Positions 36,702 through 47,140 of a DNA stretch of 64,000 bases are shown here, one piece after another. Every line of letters starts with the position of its first letter. Position 1 is the stretch's first letter. This stretch comes from Boseongicola aestuarii (GTDB taxonomy: Bacteria; Pseudomonadota; Alphaproteobacteria; Rhodobacterales; Rhodobacteraceae), in contig NZ_FXXQ01000010.1 of NCBI RefSeq assembly GCF_900184815.1, positions 124,001 to 188,000 of the forward strand, given 5' to 3'. The translations under genes were made by a program, and so were the position numbers. The notes below the pieces were generated by a model that worked only from the letters and a program-made list of their open reading frames with translations, did no database searches and was not told the DNA's origin.

Positions 36702-38954
36702 ATGCCTGATCTCCTGATCGAGCTCTTTTCCGAAGAAATCCCTGCCAAGATGCAGTCGCGCGCCGCCGACGATCTGAAACGGCTGATGACGGACGCCCTT
36801 GTCGAAGCGGGCCTGACCTATGAAAGCGCCGGCGCCTTCGCCACGCCGCGCCGCCTCGTGCTCAGCGTCGAAGGACTTCTGGCCGAAAGCCCTACCGTTC
36901 ATGAAGAACGCAAAGGCCCGCGCACCGATGCGCCTGAAAAAGCGCTTGAAGGCTTCCTGCGCTCAACTGGTCTGACCAAAGAGCAACTTGAAGCACGAGA
37001 CGACAAAAAGGGTCAGGTCTGGTTTGCCAAGATCGAAAAGCCGGGTCGCACCGCATCCGAGATCATCGCCGAAACGCTGGAAAAAACCGTTCGTAACTTC
37101 CCCTGGCCCAAGTCCATGCGCTGGGGGGCAGGGTCGATGCGCTGGGTACGCCCCTTGCATTCCATCGTCTGCATACTGAGTGAAAACGGCGAAACCGACA
37201 TTGTCGATCTCAACATTGACGGCATCACATCGTCCGACATGACCTCCGGCCACCGCTTCCTCAGCCCGGTTCGGTTTTCCGTCGCGAGTTTCGAGGATTA
37301 CGCCGCAAAGCTGAAACGAGCGCACGTTATCCTGTCCGCTGAACAACGTATGGAGACCATCTGGCACGACGCGACACAGGCGGCCTTTGCCAACGGTCTG
37401 GAGGTCGTTGAAGACAAGGGCTTGTTGGCCGAAGTCGCCGGCCTCGTCGAATGGCCCGTCGTCCTCATGGGGGCAATCGCCGAGGACTTCCTCGACCTGC
37501 CGCCCGAGGTTTTGCAAACCTCAATGAAAGAACATCAGAAGTTCTTTTCGGTGAGGGACAAGTCGGGCCGCATCACGCATTTCATCACCGTCTCCAACGT
37601 CGAAACCGACGACCACGGCGCGACGATTATTGCGGGCAATAAAAAAGTTCTGTCCGCCCGTCTGGCAGATGCGAAGTTCTTCTGGGAGAACGATCTGCGA
37701 AAGGTCGCGCAAATCGGCATGACTGGTCTAGGTGAGCCGTTGTCTCAGGTCACCTTCCACAACAAGCTCGGTACCGTCGCCGAAAAGGTTGACCGCATCG
37801 CTGTCCTCGCCCGCGAGATTGCCCCAATCGTCGGCGCAAAACCCGACCTCGCCGAAGAAGCCGCACGCCTAGTGAAAGCCGACCTTGCGTCCGAAATGGT
37901 CTACGAATTCCCGGAACTTCAGGGCACCATGGGCAAATACTACGCCCAAGCCGCCGGTCACAACGACGGCGTGCCAGAGGCCTGCGAAGAACACTACCAG
38001 CCGCTTGGCCCGTCTGACGATGTGCCGACGCATCCGGTGTCGGTGGCCGTGGCGCTTGCAGATAAGATCGACACGCTCACGGGCTTCTGGGCGATTGATG
38101 AGAAGCCGACGGGGAGTAAAGACCCGTTTGCGCTGAGAAGGGCGGCTTTGGGCGTTATTCGGTTAGTGTTGGAGAATAATACCAGAATTCAAGTTGGGCG
38201 TGTGTTTAGAAAGACGACTTACGATCTACTCTTAGAACGGTCTAACTTGCGGGGCACAGACCTGGAATTTCACAAGTTTGTTGGTGAACGCCTCGATTTT
38301 TCCGTCGCCGTTTCTCTTCATGACACATCCGCAGCTGCAAGAGCTGCATTTGCGAGCTCAACAGGCGATAGTTCGGATACATTTGATCTCTACTATGAGC
38401 TGCTCGCCCGCATTGACGAAACGTTTGCCAACCTCCTCGCATTCCTCCACGACCGCCTCAAAGTCTACCTGCGCGACCGCGACATCCGTCACGATGTGAT
38501 CGACGCCGCCCTCGCCATGCCAGGAGCCGACGACCTCACGCTCCTCGTCAACCGCGCTACCGCGCTTCAGTCCTTCCTCGCCACCGACGACGGCACAAAC
38601 CTCATCCAGGGCTTCAAACGCGCCCACAACATCCTCCGTCAGGCCGAGGAAAAAGACGGCGTCGAATACTCCTTTGGTCCCGACACCAAACTGGCCGAAA
38701 CGCCCGAAGAAACGGCCCTGTTCGCCGCCCTCGACTCTGCCGAAGCCGCCATCACGCCCGCAATGGAGGCCGAAGACTTCGCCGCCGCGATGTCCGCACT
38801 TGCCGGTCTGCGCGCGCCCATCGACGCCTTCTTCGAAGCGGTTCAGGTCAACGCGGAAAGCGCGATCCTGCGCCGGAACCGTCTGAACCTGCTTCACCGT
38901 ATCAGTGCCGCCTGCCTGGCCGTCGTGGACCTGACGCGCATCGAAGCCTCCTGA
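36702..38954 (+). CDS. glyS: Glycyl-tRNA synthetase beta subunit
   Basis: A 750-residue tRNA-binding beta chain. Family sequences are clear at both ends (LLIELFSEEIPAKMQSRA; RRNRLNLLHRISAACLAVVDL), as are the HD-like centre and FALRRAALGVIRLVLEN. Between residues about 485 and 565 (38160-38400) the sequence is unlike the usual short linker, and its base composition falls to about 46% G+C by hand count, against about 65% just after it; codons AGA, TTA and CTA appear. The reading frame is intact and the downstream DRLKVYLRDRDIRHDVIDAAL motif is normal. This looks like a foreign or recombined segment. Confidence 0.95.
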   Translation: MPDLLIELFSEEIPAKMQSRAADDLKRLMTDALVEAGLTYESAGAFATPRRLVLSVEGLLAESPTVHEERKGPRTDAPEKALEGFLRSTGLTKEQLEARDDKKGQVWFAKIEKPGRTASEIIAETLEKTVRNFPWPKSMRWGAGSMRWVRPLHSIVCILSENGETDIVDLNIDGITSSDMTSGHRFLSPVRFSVASFEDYAAKLKRAHVILSAEQRMETIWHDATQAAFANGLEVVEDKGLLAEVAGLVEWPVVLMGAIAEDFLDLPPEVLQTSMKEHQKFFSVRDKSGRITHFITVSNVETDDHGATIIAGNKKVLSARLADAKFFWENDLRKVAQIGMTGLGEPLSQVTFHNKLGTVAEKVDRIAVLAREIAPIVGAKPDLAEEAARLVKADLASEMVYEFPELQGTMGKYYAQAAGHNDGVPEACEEHYQPLGPSDDVPTHPVSVAVALADKIDTLTGFWAIDEKPTGSKDPFALRRAALGVIRLVLENNTRIQVGRVFRKTTYDLLLERSNLRGTDLEFHKFVGERLDFSVAVSLHDTSAAARAAFASSTGDSSDTFDLYYELLARIDETFANLLAFLHDRLKVYLRDRDIRHDVIDAALAMPGADDLTLLVNRATALQSFLATDDGTNLIQGFKRAHNILRQAEEKDGVEYSFGPDTKLAETPEETALFAALDSAEAAITPAMEAEDFAAAMSALAGLRAPIDAFFEAVQVNAESAILRRNRLNLLHRISAACLAVVDLTRIEAS

Positions 38955-38967
38955 CCCGAGCGGGGCA

Positions 38968-39044
38968 GAGGTTAAGCCGGGGTAAACGCAAAGAACGGGC
39001 GCACCGACGTAAAACCGACGTCATACCGACGTGGCACCGATGCG
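38968..39044 (+). repeat. 11-bp x 4 tandem repeat element, copy 2 (glyS-ppdK gap)
   Basis: GAGGTTAAGCC (38968-38978), 22 bp of spacer, then four 11-bp units: GCACCGACGTA, AAACCGACGTC, ATACCGACGTG and GCACCGATGCG (39001-39044). Unit order and number are the same as in copy 1 (10146-10211), where the spacer is 11 bp, so the two spacers differ by exactly one unit length. Confidence 0.85.
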
Positions 39045-39188
39045 TCAGTTTCCACCATTTCGGGCCCCAAAACCCGCTTTGCGATGCGACCGCGTAGACA
39101 CGCATCCCGCGACTTAGTGTCAATCTTTTCTGACAGTCCTTGATCGGACTCTGCATGTGCGTATGCTGTGTCGGAAGGAATCGCCGCG

Positions 39189-41744
39189 GTGCAGAAACTC
39201 GTTGAAATATCTGAATTTATTGTCGTCGACCCAACGGCAAACGTCGCCACGCACACGCATGGCGGCCGCGCCAAGTGTTTGCAACGCCTGATCCGCCTCG
39301 ATTTACCGGTTCCGCAAACCGTCGCCTTGCCATTCACAACCGTGCGCCATATCGCGTCTGGCGAAGAGATCGACACGCAAGCCATTCTCGACCACTTCGG
39401 AGAAGCCCCCCTCGTGTCGGTGCGGCCTTCATCCGAAGACCCCGACTGGGGCGGCCCCGGTGCGATCCTGAACATCGGCATGAACAGTGCCCGCCATGCA
39501 GAATATGCCAACCTTCTGGGGCATGAAGCAGCCAACAAGCTCTATGCGCGTTTCATTACGACCTATTCGGTTCATGTCGCCCACCTCGATCCTGATCTCT
39601 TTGTAATTGAAGACGAAATCTCGGCAGAAACGCTGCACGCAATGCTCGATACCTACGAGGAAGAGACAGACGAAACCTTCCCTCAAGGCCCAGCGTATCA
39701 ACTTACGGGCGTGCTGCGTTCCATGGCGCGCGCCTGGGAGGGCACGACCGCGCGTTTGCTGCGGCAGGCACGGGGCGCGCCGGCGGATGCGGGACTTGGA
39801 CTTGTGGTGCAAGCGATGGCCCCTGGCCTTGGCCCGCCCGAATCCGGCTCGGGCGTCATACAGTTCGCCGAACCGACCACCGGAATGCCCCAAATCACCG
39901 GGCGCTACCTCAGCCAAAGCCAAGGCCGCGATGCGCTGAATGCGGAAGGCGCGCTATACCTGACGCGCGACCACCGCGGTATTTCACTTGAAGAGCTATG
40001 CCCTCAGGTTTTCGAAACACTTTTGGGGTATGGAAGGGTGTGTCGGGAACAACTGCGCGAAGAAATGCAGATTGAATTCACGCTGGACGGTGGAAATCTC
40101 AGCGTTCTGGACGCGGTTCGGATTGCCCGATCGGAACGCGCCAATATGCGGATTGCCGTTTCTCTGGCGGAAGACGGGATCATTTCGCGCGAAGACGCGA
40201 TTTTGCGCGTCCAACCACGCGCCTTGTCGGAAATGCTGCACCGTCAGGTGGATGCGGCGGCACCGCGCGATGTTCTGGCGCGCGGCGTCGCGGCCAGTCC
40301 GGGGGCTGCGACCGGTCGCCTTGTGTTCAATTCCGCCGACGCCCAGGCCAGCGCGGCGCGCGGCGAGCCTTGTATTCTGGTGCGTCGCGAAACCTCCCCG
40401 GAAGACATTCGCGGCATGCATGCCGCGCAGGGTGTTTTGACCGAACGCGGCGGCATGACCAGCCACGCAGCAGTGATCGCGCGGGGTCTTGGGCTTCCCG
40501 GCGTTGTCGGTGTGTCCGATATCATATTGAATCGAAAAGATAATTTAATAACTTTGCCTGATGGACGGACGTTGAAAGCCGGAGACATCGTCACGATCGA
40601 CGGAACCACGGGTCAAATCCTGGGCGGTGACGTTCCCTTGCTTGAGCCCGCGCTTGACGACGCGTTCCGTACGCTGCTTGGATGGGCCGACCAGGTACGC
40701 GACATTGCCGTGCGCGCCAACGCCGACACGCCTGCCGAAGCCAAGGTTGCACGCGCTTTTGATGCGGAAGGCATCGGGCTTTGCCGCACCGAGCACATGT
40801 TCTTTGAAGGCGACCGCATGATCGTCATGCGCGAGATGATCTTTGCCGAAAACACCGAGGGCCGCAAAGCCGCGCTTGAGCGGTTAGTACCAATGCAAGT
40901 GTCTGATCTGACAGATCTTTTCAAAATCATGTCAGGGTTGCCGGTATGCATCCGTCTCCTCGATCCGCCGCTTCATGAATTCCTGCCTTCGGGACGCGAC
41001 GCCTTGCGTGATCTTGCCGATGCGCTCGATCTGTCCTTGTCAAAAGTGACGCGCCGTGTGGAAGCCTTGAGTGAATTCAACCCGATGCTTGGGTTGCGCG
41101 GTGTGCGTCTTGGTGTGACGATGCCTGAGATCTACGAGGCACAGGCCCGTGCGATTTTCCTTGCGGCTATTGCTGCCAGCAAAGACGGTGAAAGCATCAT
41201 CCCTGAAATCATGATTCCGCTTGTGTCGGCCCGCCGTGAGGTCGAGCTGGTTAGCGAGCGGATCAAGGCCGTTGCAGAGGCGGTGCGGGCGGAAACAGGC
41301 GCCGAATTCAACTACCGCCTCGGCGTCATGGTCGAAACTCCGCGCGCCGCCTTGCGCGCCGAAGAGATCGCCCCTCATTGCGCGTTCCTCAGCTTCGGCA
41401 CCAACGATCTGACACAGATGGCCTATGGTCTCAGCCGCGATGACGCGGGACGCTTTATGGGCGCATACGTCAATCAAGGCGTCTTCCCCGAAGACCCATT
41501 CCACAGGCTGGACGTTGAAGGCGTTGGCGAGTTACTGACGCTCGGGGCCGAGCGGGGACGCAAGGGCAAGCCCGAAATAACACTGTCGATTTGCGGTGAA
41601 CACGGGGGTGACCCTGATTCGATTTCCTTTTGCCGCGACGCCGGTTTCGACTATGTAAGCTGTTCACCCTTCCGTGTGCCCGTCGCGCGACTAGCTGCCG
41701 CACATATAGCGTTAACAGACGGTCCGCGGCCCAAAAGACCATAG
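39189..41744 (+). CDS. ppdK: Pyruvate, phosphate dikinase-like protein (divergent N-terminal ATP-grasp)
   Basis: About 851 residues. The central phosphohistidine domain (GGMTSHAAVIARGLGLPGVVG, His426) and the PEP/pyruvate TIM barrel (GIGLCRTEHMFF, IRLLDPPLHEFLP, NPMLGLRGVRLG, TNDLTQMAYGLSRDD, SICGEHGGDP with Cys802) are canonical PPDK. The ATP-grasp part is unusual: the expected GGKGANL-like start is replaced by HTHGGRAKCLQRLIR, and SVRSGARxSMPGMMDT by SVRPSSEDPDWGGPGAIL. It either makes PEP from pyruvate with altered nucleotide binding or has a changed role. GTG at 39189 is preceded by GGAAGGA; GTG at 39168 is an alternative. Confidence 0.85.
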   Translation: MQKLVEISEFIVVDPTANVATHTHGGRAKCLQRLIRLDLPVPQTVALPFTTVRHIASGEEIDTQAILDHFGEAPLVSVRPSSEDPDWGGPGAILNIGMNSARHAEYANLLGHEAANKLYARFITTYSVHVAHLDPDLFVIEDEISAETLHAMLDTYEEETDETFPQGPAYQLTGVLRSMARAWEGTTARLLRQARGAPADAGLGLVVQAMAPGLGPPESGSGVIQFAEPTTGMPQITGRYLSQSQGRDALNAEGALYLTRDHRGISLEELCPQVFETLLGYGRVCREQLREEMQIEFTLDGGNLSVLDAVRIARSERANMRIAVSLAEDGIISREDAILRVQPRALSEMLHRQVDAAAPRDVLARGVAASPGAATGRLVFNSADAQASAARGEPCILVRRETSPEDIRGMHAAQGVLTERGGMTSHAAVIARGLGLPGVVGVSDIILNRKDNLITLPDGRTLKAGDIVTIDGTTGQILGGDVPLLEPALDDAFRTLLGWADQVRDIAVRANADTPAEAKVARAFDAEGIGLCRTEHMFFEGDRMIVMREMIFAENTEGRKAALERLVPMQVSDLTDLFKIMSGLPVCIRLLDPPLHEFLPSGRDALRDLADALDLSLSKVTRRVEALSEFNPMLGLRGVRLGVTMPEIYEAQARAIFLAAIAASKDGESIIPEIMIPLVSARREVELVSERIKAVAEAVRAETGAEFNYRLGVMVETPRAALRAEEIAPHCAFLSFGTNDLTQMAYGLSRDDAGRFMGAYVNQGVFPEDPFHRLDVEGVGELLTLGAERGRKGKPEITLSICGEHGGDPDSISFCRDAGFDYVSCSPFRVPVARLAAAHIALTDGPRPKRP

Positions 41745-41924
41745 AAATCAATTGCCTAAAAATGTAGCAATGCGTCAAGAGCCTGCTTTTCGCGTTCATT
41801 TCCCCTTGCGGAACACTCTGTCGCACAGGCCTAGGGTGGACGTTTGGGCGTCCTTTGGGTATGCGCCCCGCTAAATGAAGGCGGCCAATACCGGTCAACC
41901 ACAAGTTCTGGAGGGGGCTCCAAG

Positions 41925-42614
41925 ATGTTAAAACCCATGAAATGGGTCGCGGCATTTATCGCTGCTTCGACCCTGTGTGTACCTGCGGTGGCCGATGTGA
42001 CGATGGGCACATCGAACAATCCGACCGTATCTTTGAATCAAAGATTGGGCAGCCTGTTCGGCGCCGAAACCAATGCTCTTGCCGCCTTTGGCGCGCGCGA
42101 CATGGCACGGCTGACGCGGATGCCAAGCGATCAGGGTGGCCCCGTGCTTGAAAGCGTTGATGATCTCACTTCCACGAAATTGGCGGCCATGCCCCCGGCA
42201 AGCGGCGGTGAGCAATGGTCCTGTCTGACCGAAGCGCTCTACTTCGAGGCCCGCGGAGAGTCACTCAAAGGCATTTTGGGCGTGGCCGAGGTAATCCTGA
42301 ACCGTGTCGACGACAAGCGTTATCCTGGCTCCGTGTGTGACGTTGTGAACCAAGGCACCGGTGAGCGCTATCGCTGCCAGTTCACCTATACCTGTGACGG
42401 ACAGCCTGAAACGATCACGGAAATGAACGCCTACAAGAAACTCGGCAAGATTGCGCGCTTCATGCTCGACGGCGCCGAGCGCGAATTGACAGACGGGGCG
42501 ACGCATTATCACACCAAATCCGTGAACCCGCGTTGGGCCCGTGTATTTCCGCGCACGACGACAATCGGCTACCATCACTTCTATCGCGAACCGAGCCGCG
42601 TCGCGCAGAACTAG
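41925..42614 (+). CDS. SleB-type cell wall hydrolase
   Basis: 229 residues with a signal peptide (MLKPMKWVAAFIAASTLCVPAVAD) and a C-terminal Hydrolase_2/SleB domain starting at WSCLTEALYFEARGES, where the Glu is the conserved catalytic candidate. It continues through GVAEVILNRVDDKRYP, CQFTYTCDG and THYHTKSVNPRW. The family consists of lytic transglycosylase-like or amidase-like peptidoglycan hydrolases, first known from spore cortex lysis but common in Proteobacteria. ATG at 41925 follows GGAGGGGG. The 180-bp region before it carries only a short hairpin GGACG-TTTGGG-CGTCC (41838-41853). Confidence 0.88.
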   Translation: MLKPMKWVAAFIAASTLCVPAVADVTMGTSNNPTVSLNQRLGSLFGAETNALAAFGARDMARLTRMPSDQGGPVLESVDDLTSTKLAAMPPASGGEQWSCLTEALYFEARGESLKGILGVAEVILNRVDDKRYPGSVCDVVNQGTGERYRCQFTYTCDGQPETITEMNAYKKLGKIARFMLDGAERELTDGATHYHTKSVNPRWARVFPRTTTIGYHHFYREPSRVAQN

Positions 42615-42737
42615 ACCTTCTGTTTCACACTGTCACAAATCTAGGCGCCGCTTTGCTGAAAGGCACGCGCTGCCCTCTGTGCAGAGCACGCACCGACGTG
42701 TTACTCATGCGTGAGGCATAAGAAACGAGACAGTCAC

Positions 42738-44084
42738 ATGACCCGAAAGCTATTTGGCACCGATGGTGTGCGCGGCCTTGCCAACACCTATCCGATGACC
42801 GCAGAACTTGCGCTCAGGATTGGCGCAGCGGCAGGCCGGTATTTCCGTCGCGATGGTTCGCCGGCGCATCGTGTCGTCATTGGCAAGGATACGCGGCTTT
42901 CCGGATATATGTTCGAGAACGCCTTGACCGCCGGGTTCACTTCGACGGGCATGAACGTGCTGCTACTTGGACCCGTGCCAACGCCCGCAGTCGGCATGAT
43001 GGTGCGTTCGATGCGCGCCGATGTGGGCGTGATGATTTCCGCTAGCCACAACCCCCACCACGACAACGGTATCAAGTTCTTCGGTCCCGATGGCTTCAAG
43101 CTGAACGACGAGGCAGAAGCCGAAATAGAGGCTGCCATCTCAAGCGAAAATGCTCCCGCCGCTGCCGAAAACATCGGACGCGCCAAGCGCATCGACGACG
43201 GTCTTTACCGCTATGTCGAACGCGTCAAATCTACATTTCCGCATGACCTTACGCTCGACGGCCTCAAGGTTGTTGTCGACTGCGCGAACGGAGCGGCCTA
43301 CAAAGCCGCGCCCGCGGTCCTTTGGGAGCTTGGCGCCGAGGTTATTCCGATCGGTGTTTCCCCGAACGGCAAGAACATCAACGATGGCTGCGGTTCGACG
43401 AGTACCAGCCTCGCGGCTGAAACTGTTGTCGCGCATGGCGCGCATGTTGGCATCTGCCTTGATGGTGATGCGGACCGCGTGATGATCATCGACGAGAACG
43501 GCCACATCGCGGATGGCGATCAGATAATGGCCCTGTTCGCTGCACGTTGGTCAGCCGAAGGACGCCTTGCGAATGACACGCTGGTCGCCACGGTCATGTC
43601 GAACCTTGGGCTTGAACGTTACCTCAGCACTAAAGGTGTATCTTTGCATCGAACGTCCGTCGGTGACCGCTATGTCGTTGAAGCGATGAGGGCAGGCGGC
43701 TTTAACCTCGGCGGCGAGCAATCCGGCCACATCGTCATGACCGACTTTGCCACGACGGGTGACGGTCTTCAGGCGGGCTTGCAGTTCCTCGCTGAGTTGA
43801 AGCGTACCGGTCAACCGGCGAGCGCTCTGCGTCAGGCCTTCGAGCCAGTTCCGCAGCTTTTGAAAAACGTGCGCTTCGAAGAGGGGAATGACCCGCTGTC
43901 CGATCCTCGCGTCAAAGATGCCATCGCCAGCGCAGAAGCTACGCTATCAGGCAAGGGCCGCGTCCTGATCCGAAAATCCGGGACCGAACCCCTGATCCGT
44001 GTCATGGCCGAGTGTGAAGACCAAGGCGAATTGCTTCGTCTGGTGGACGCGATCGTCGATGAGGTTGCCAGCGTCGCCGGTTAG
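42738..44084 (+). CDS. glmM: Phosphoglucosamine mutase
   Basis: A 448-residue alpha-D-phosphohexomutase that makes glucosamine-1-phosphate for peptidoglycan and LPS. The phosphoserine is Ser103 in ISASHNP, the Mg site is DGDADR ([10 protein letters not shown]), the sugar loop is GGEQSGH, and the phosphate loop is [14 protein letters not shown]. The length is normal. The usual neighbour folP is absent; a cell-wall hydrolase gene precedes it. ATG at 42738 has only a weak ribosome binding site. Its stop overlaps the converging EamA gene by 4 bp. Confidence 0.97.
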   Translation: MTRKLFGTDGVRGLANTYPMTAELALRIGAAAGRYFRRDGSPAHRVVIGKDTRLSGYMFENALTAGFTSTGMNVLLLGPVPTPAVGMMVRSMRADVGVMISASHNPHHDNGIKFFGPDGFKLNDEAEAEIEAAISSENAPAAAENIGRAKRIDDGLYRYVERVKSTFPHDLTLDGLKVVVDCANGAAYKAAPAVLWELGAEVIPIGVSPNGKNINDGCGSTSTSLAAETVVAHGAHVGICLDGDADRVMIIDENGHIADGDQIMALFAARWSAEGRLANDTLVATVMSNLGLERYLSTKGVSLHRTSVGDRYVVEAMRAGGFNLGGEQSGHIVMTDFATTGDGLQAGLQFLAELKRTGQPASALRQAFEPVPQLLKNVRFEEGNDPLSDPRVKDAIASAEATLSGKGRVLIRKSGTEPLIRVMAECEDQGELLRLVDAIVDEVASVAG

Positions 44085-44989
44085 CGCGCAAACAGGCGTT
44101 TCAACGCGCCCCACTGGCTGAGAAAGACGCCCGCAAGGATCAAGACCATAGCCACAAACAGCGACGGCTCGACGGCTTCACCGAGCAGCAAGACGCCCAA
44201 CAAGACCGACCAGAGTGGTACCTGATAGTTCGTGAGAGACATGAAAACCGGTCCCGCGCTTCGGATTACCATGACACGAAGCAGGTTCGCCGCGGCCGTC
44301 TGAACAAGACCCAGTATCAGGATCACGGCGATGACTTCCCGGCTTGGGACCGGTGGCAGGCCCTCGATAATCAAGGCCAGAACCGTTACTGGCACAGCAC
44401 CTATCATCAGCGTCACTGCCGACAAGCCTATTGGGTCCACTGGGGGGAGCCGACGCATGACCACCGAAGAGACCGCATAACATGACGCCCCAAGCACGCA
44501 TGCAAACCGGCCCAGCAACTCACCGTCCACGCCTGTTGATTGAAAGGCTTCAGGCCCGATCAACACGGCGACCCCAACAAAGCCGATTAGAAATCCCAGC
44601 GTCTTGCGCAGTGTCAGCCGCTCACCCGGCACAAAAAAATGTGCGAGCGGCAACACGATCAGTGCCACAGCCGCCATGGATACGCCGGCAAAGCCTGACG
44701 TCACGAATTGCTGCCCCCAAGAGATTGCCATGAAGGGCAGGGCGGAACTCAGCACACCGACCGTCAACAAAGGCGCCCAATGCGCGCTCGCCGTTGTCTC
44801 GTAAAGCCGCCCGCCGCGGAGCTGCCAGATCGCGGCGGTCAGAAGCCCTGCAAACAGTATCCGCGACGCCGCCAACCAGAACGGACCGATCCCGACCAGC
44901 GCCAGTTCGATAAACAGAAACGACGCCCCCCAGACTAGTCCAAGGGTCGCGACCATGATCCAGCTTTTCGCCGTGATGTCGGGTTGCAT
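44081..44989 (-). CDS. EamA/DMT family transporter
   Basis: 302 residues with ten hydrophobic helices in two EamA halves ([38 protein letters not shown]). An exporter or importer of small metabolites; substrate unknown. It lies between glmM, which it overlaps by 4 bp tail to tail, and ilvC, from which a strong terminator separates it, so it should have its own promoter in the 20 bp to 60 bp before 44989 or be read through. Confidence 0.87.
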   Translation of the reverse strand: MQPDITAKSWIMVATLGLVWGASFLFIELALVGIGPFWLAASRILFAGLLTAAIWQLRGGRLYETTASAHWAPLLTVGVLSSALPFMAISWGQQFVTSGFAGVSMAAVALIVLPLAHFFVPGERLTLRKTLGFLIGFVGVAVLIGPEAFQSTGVDGELLGRFACVLGASCYAVSSVVMRRLPPVDPIGLSAVTLMIGAVPVTVLALIIEGLPPVPSREVIAVILILGLVQTAAANLLRVMVIRSAGPVFMSLTNYQVPLWSVLLGVLLLGEAVEPSLFVAMVLILAGVFLSQWGALKRLFAR

Positions 44990-45004
44990 CGGCAGGTCCT
45001 GAAA

Positions 45005-45036
45005 CGAAAAAGGCCCCGGACAACGCCGGGGCCTTG
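45005..45036 (-). terminator. Intrinsic terminator after ilvC
   Basis: AAGGCCCCGG-CGTTGT-CCGGGGCCTT on the minus strand with 10-bp arms, followed by TTTTCG. It lies 17 bp after the ilvC stop. Confidence 0.9.
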
Positions 45037-45052
45037 AAAGTGTGGTGTGGCC

Positions 45053-46210
<1,158 letters not shown>

Positions 46211-46217
46211 TTAATTC

Positions 46218-46673
46218 ATGCTAGATGATCTAGATCGTCGTGTCCTGCGCCAGCTTCTGGCCGATCCGGGCGCGGCGACAGCAAAACTGGCGGAACGCGC
46301 GGGCATGACGCAGGCGTCATATTGGAGACGCCTCGAAAAGTTGACAGACACAGGCGTCATCAAAGGGCGTCACGCGCGCGTGGATTGGCCGGCGCTCGGG
46401 TATGAAGTCGAAGTCAGCTTGCGGATCACCTTGGAAAAAAGCGACCCACGCGCGTTTGATCAGTTTATTGAAGCCGCCAGAAAAGTCCCTGAAGTTACTG
46501 AAATCCAAACCTTTCTCGGTCGCGTCGACGTGCGCATCGTCGTGATTGCGCGTGATATGGCGCATTACCAATCGATTTATCGCGAGCGTATTCTCACCTT
46601 GCCCCACATCGCCGATCTTGAGGCGCTGATGACAGTCGCCACGGTCAAGACAGACCCGAGCCTGCCGCTATGA
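46218..46673 (+). CDS. Lrp/AsnC family regulator (first of tandem pair)
   Basis: 151 residues: helix-turn-helix (LDDLDRRVLRQLLADPGAAT, TQASYWRRLEKL) and RAM domain (TFLGRVDVRIVVIARDMAHYQ). It overlaps the second Lrp gene by 4 bp and is divergent from ilvC, so the pair most likely responds to branched-chain amino acids and controls ilvC (inference). The two paralogues may form hetero-oligomers. Confidence 0.9.
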   Translation: MLDDLDRRVLRQLLADPGAATAKLAERAGMTQASYWRRLEKLTDTGVIKGRHARVDWPALGYEVEVSLRITLEKSDPRAFDQFIEAARKVPEVTEIQTFLGRVDVRIVVIARDMAHYQSIYRERILTLPHIADLEALMTVATVKTDPSLPL

Positions 46674-47140
46674 TCGACACCGACGCCACTGACCGTGCAA
46701 TCCTTGCCGCCTTGCAGGCCGACGCGACCCTGTCTGCGGGGCAAATTGGTCGAAAGGTGGGGCTGAGCCAGCCGGCGTGCTGGCGGCGGATCAAGCGTTT
46801 GACGGATGCAGGCGTTCTGGGCGGATATCGAATTGCGCTGGACCTCGAGCGCGTCGGCTTTGGTGTGACCGTCTTCTTGGGGATCAAATTGGCTGCCAAA
46901 GGGCGGACCAGCATTTCTGATTTCGAACGCGCAATTTCTGCAATACCCGAGGTGCAATCGGTTCACCACGTTCTTGGGCTTTATGACTACCGACTGCGGG
47001 TCGTTGCTCGGGATCTTGGTGACTTCGAACGTGTTTTGCGCCGTCGCATCATGACCATTCAAGGCGTTGGAGACATCGAGTCTAACGTTCTTTTGAGTGA
47101 AGAGCGGCTTCCGGGACCGCTTGGTCACGACCTCGCTTAA
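46670..47140 (+). CDS. Lrp/AsnC family regulator (second of tandem pair)
   Basis: 156 residues with the same two-domain layout (TDRAILAALQADATLSAGQIGRKVGLSQPACWRRIKRL; VLGLYDYRLRVVARDLGDFERVL). It is about as long as its neighbour but clearly diverged, so it is an old duplication. It starts in the ATGA overlap with the first copy. Its stop overlaps the converging UbiH-type gene by 4 bp. Confidence 0.9.
   Translation: MIDTDATDRAILAALQADATLSAGQIGRKVGLSQPACWRRIKRLTDAGVLGGYRIALDLERVGFGVTVFLGIKLAAKGRTSISDFERAISAIPEVQSVHHVLGLYDYRLRVVARDLGDFERVLRRRIMTIQGVGDIESNVLLSEERLPGPLGHDLA

Noticed and set aside
41838-41853. Hairpin GGACG-TTTGGG-CGTCC before the cell-wall hydrolase
   Set aside because: Only a 5-bp stem and three T; too weak to call a terminator.
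42690-42700. Single GCACCGACGTG just upstream of glmM
   Set aside because: Only one 11-bp unit; the following 11 bp (TTACTCATGCG) do not match. A lone 9-mer can occur by chance in GC-rich DNA.
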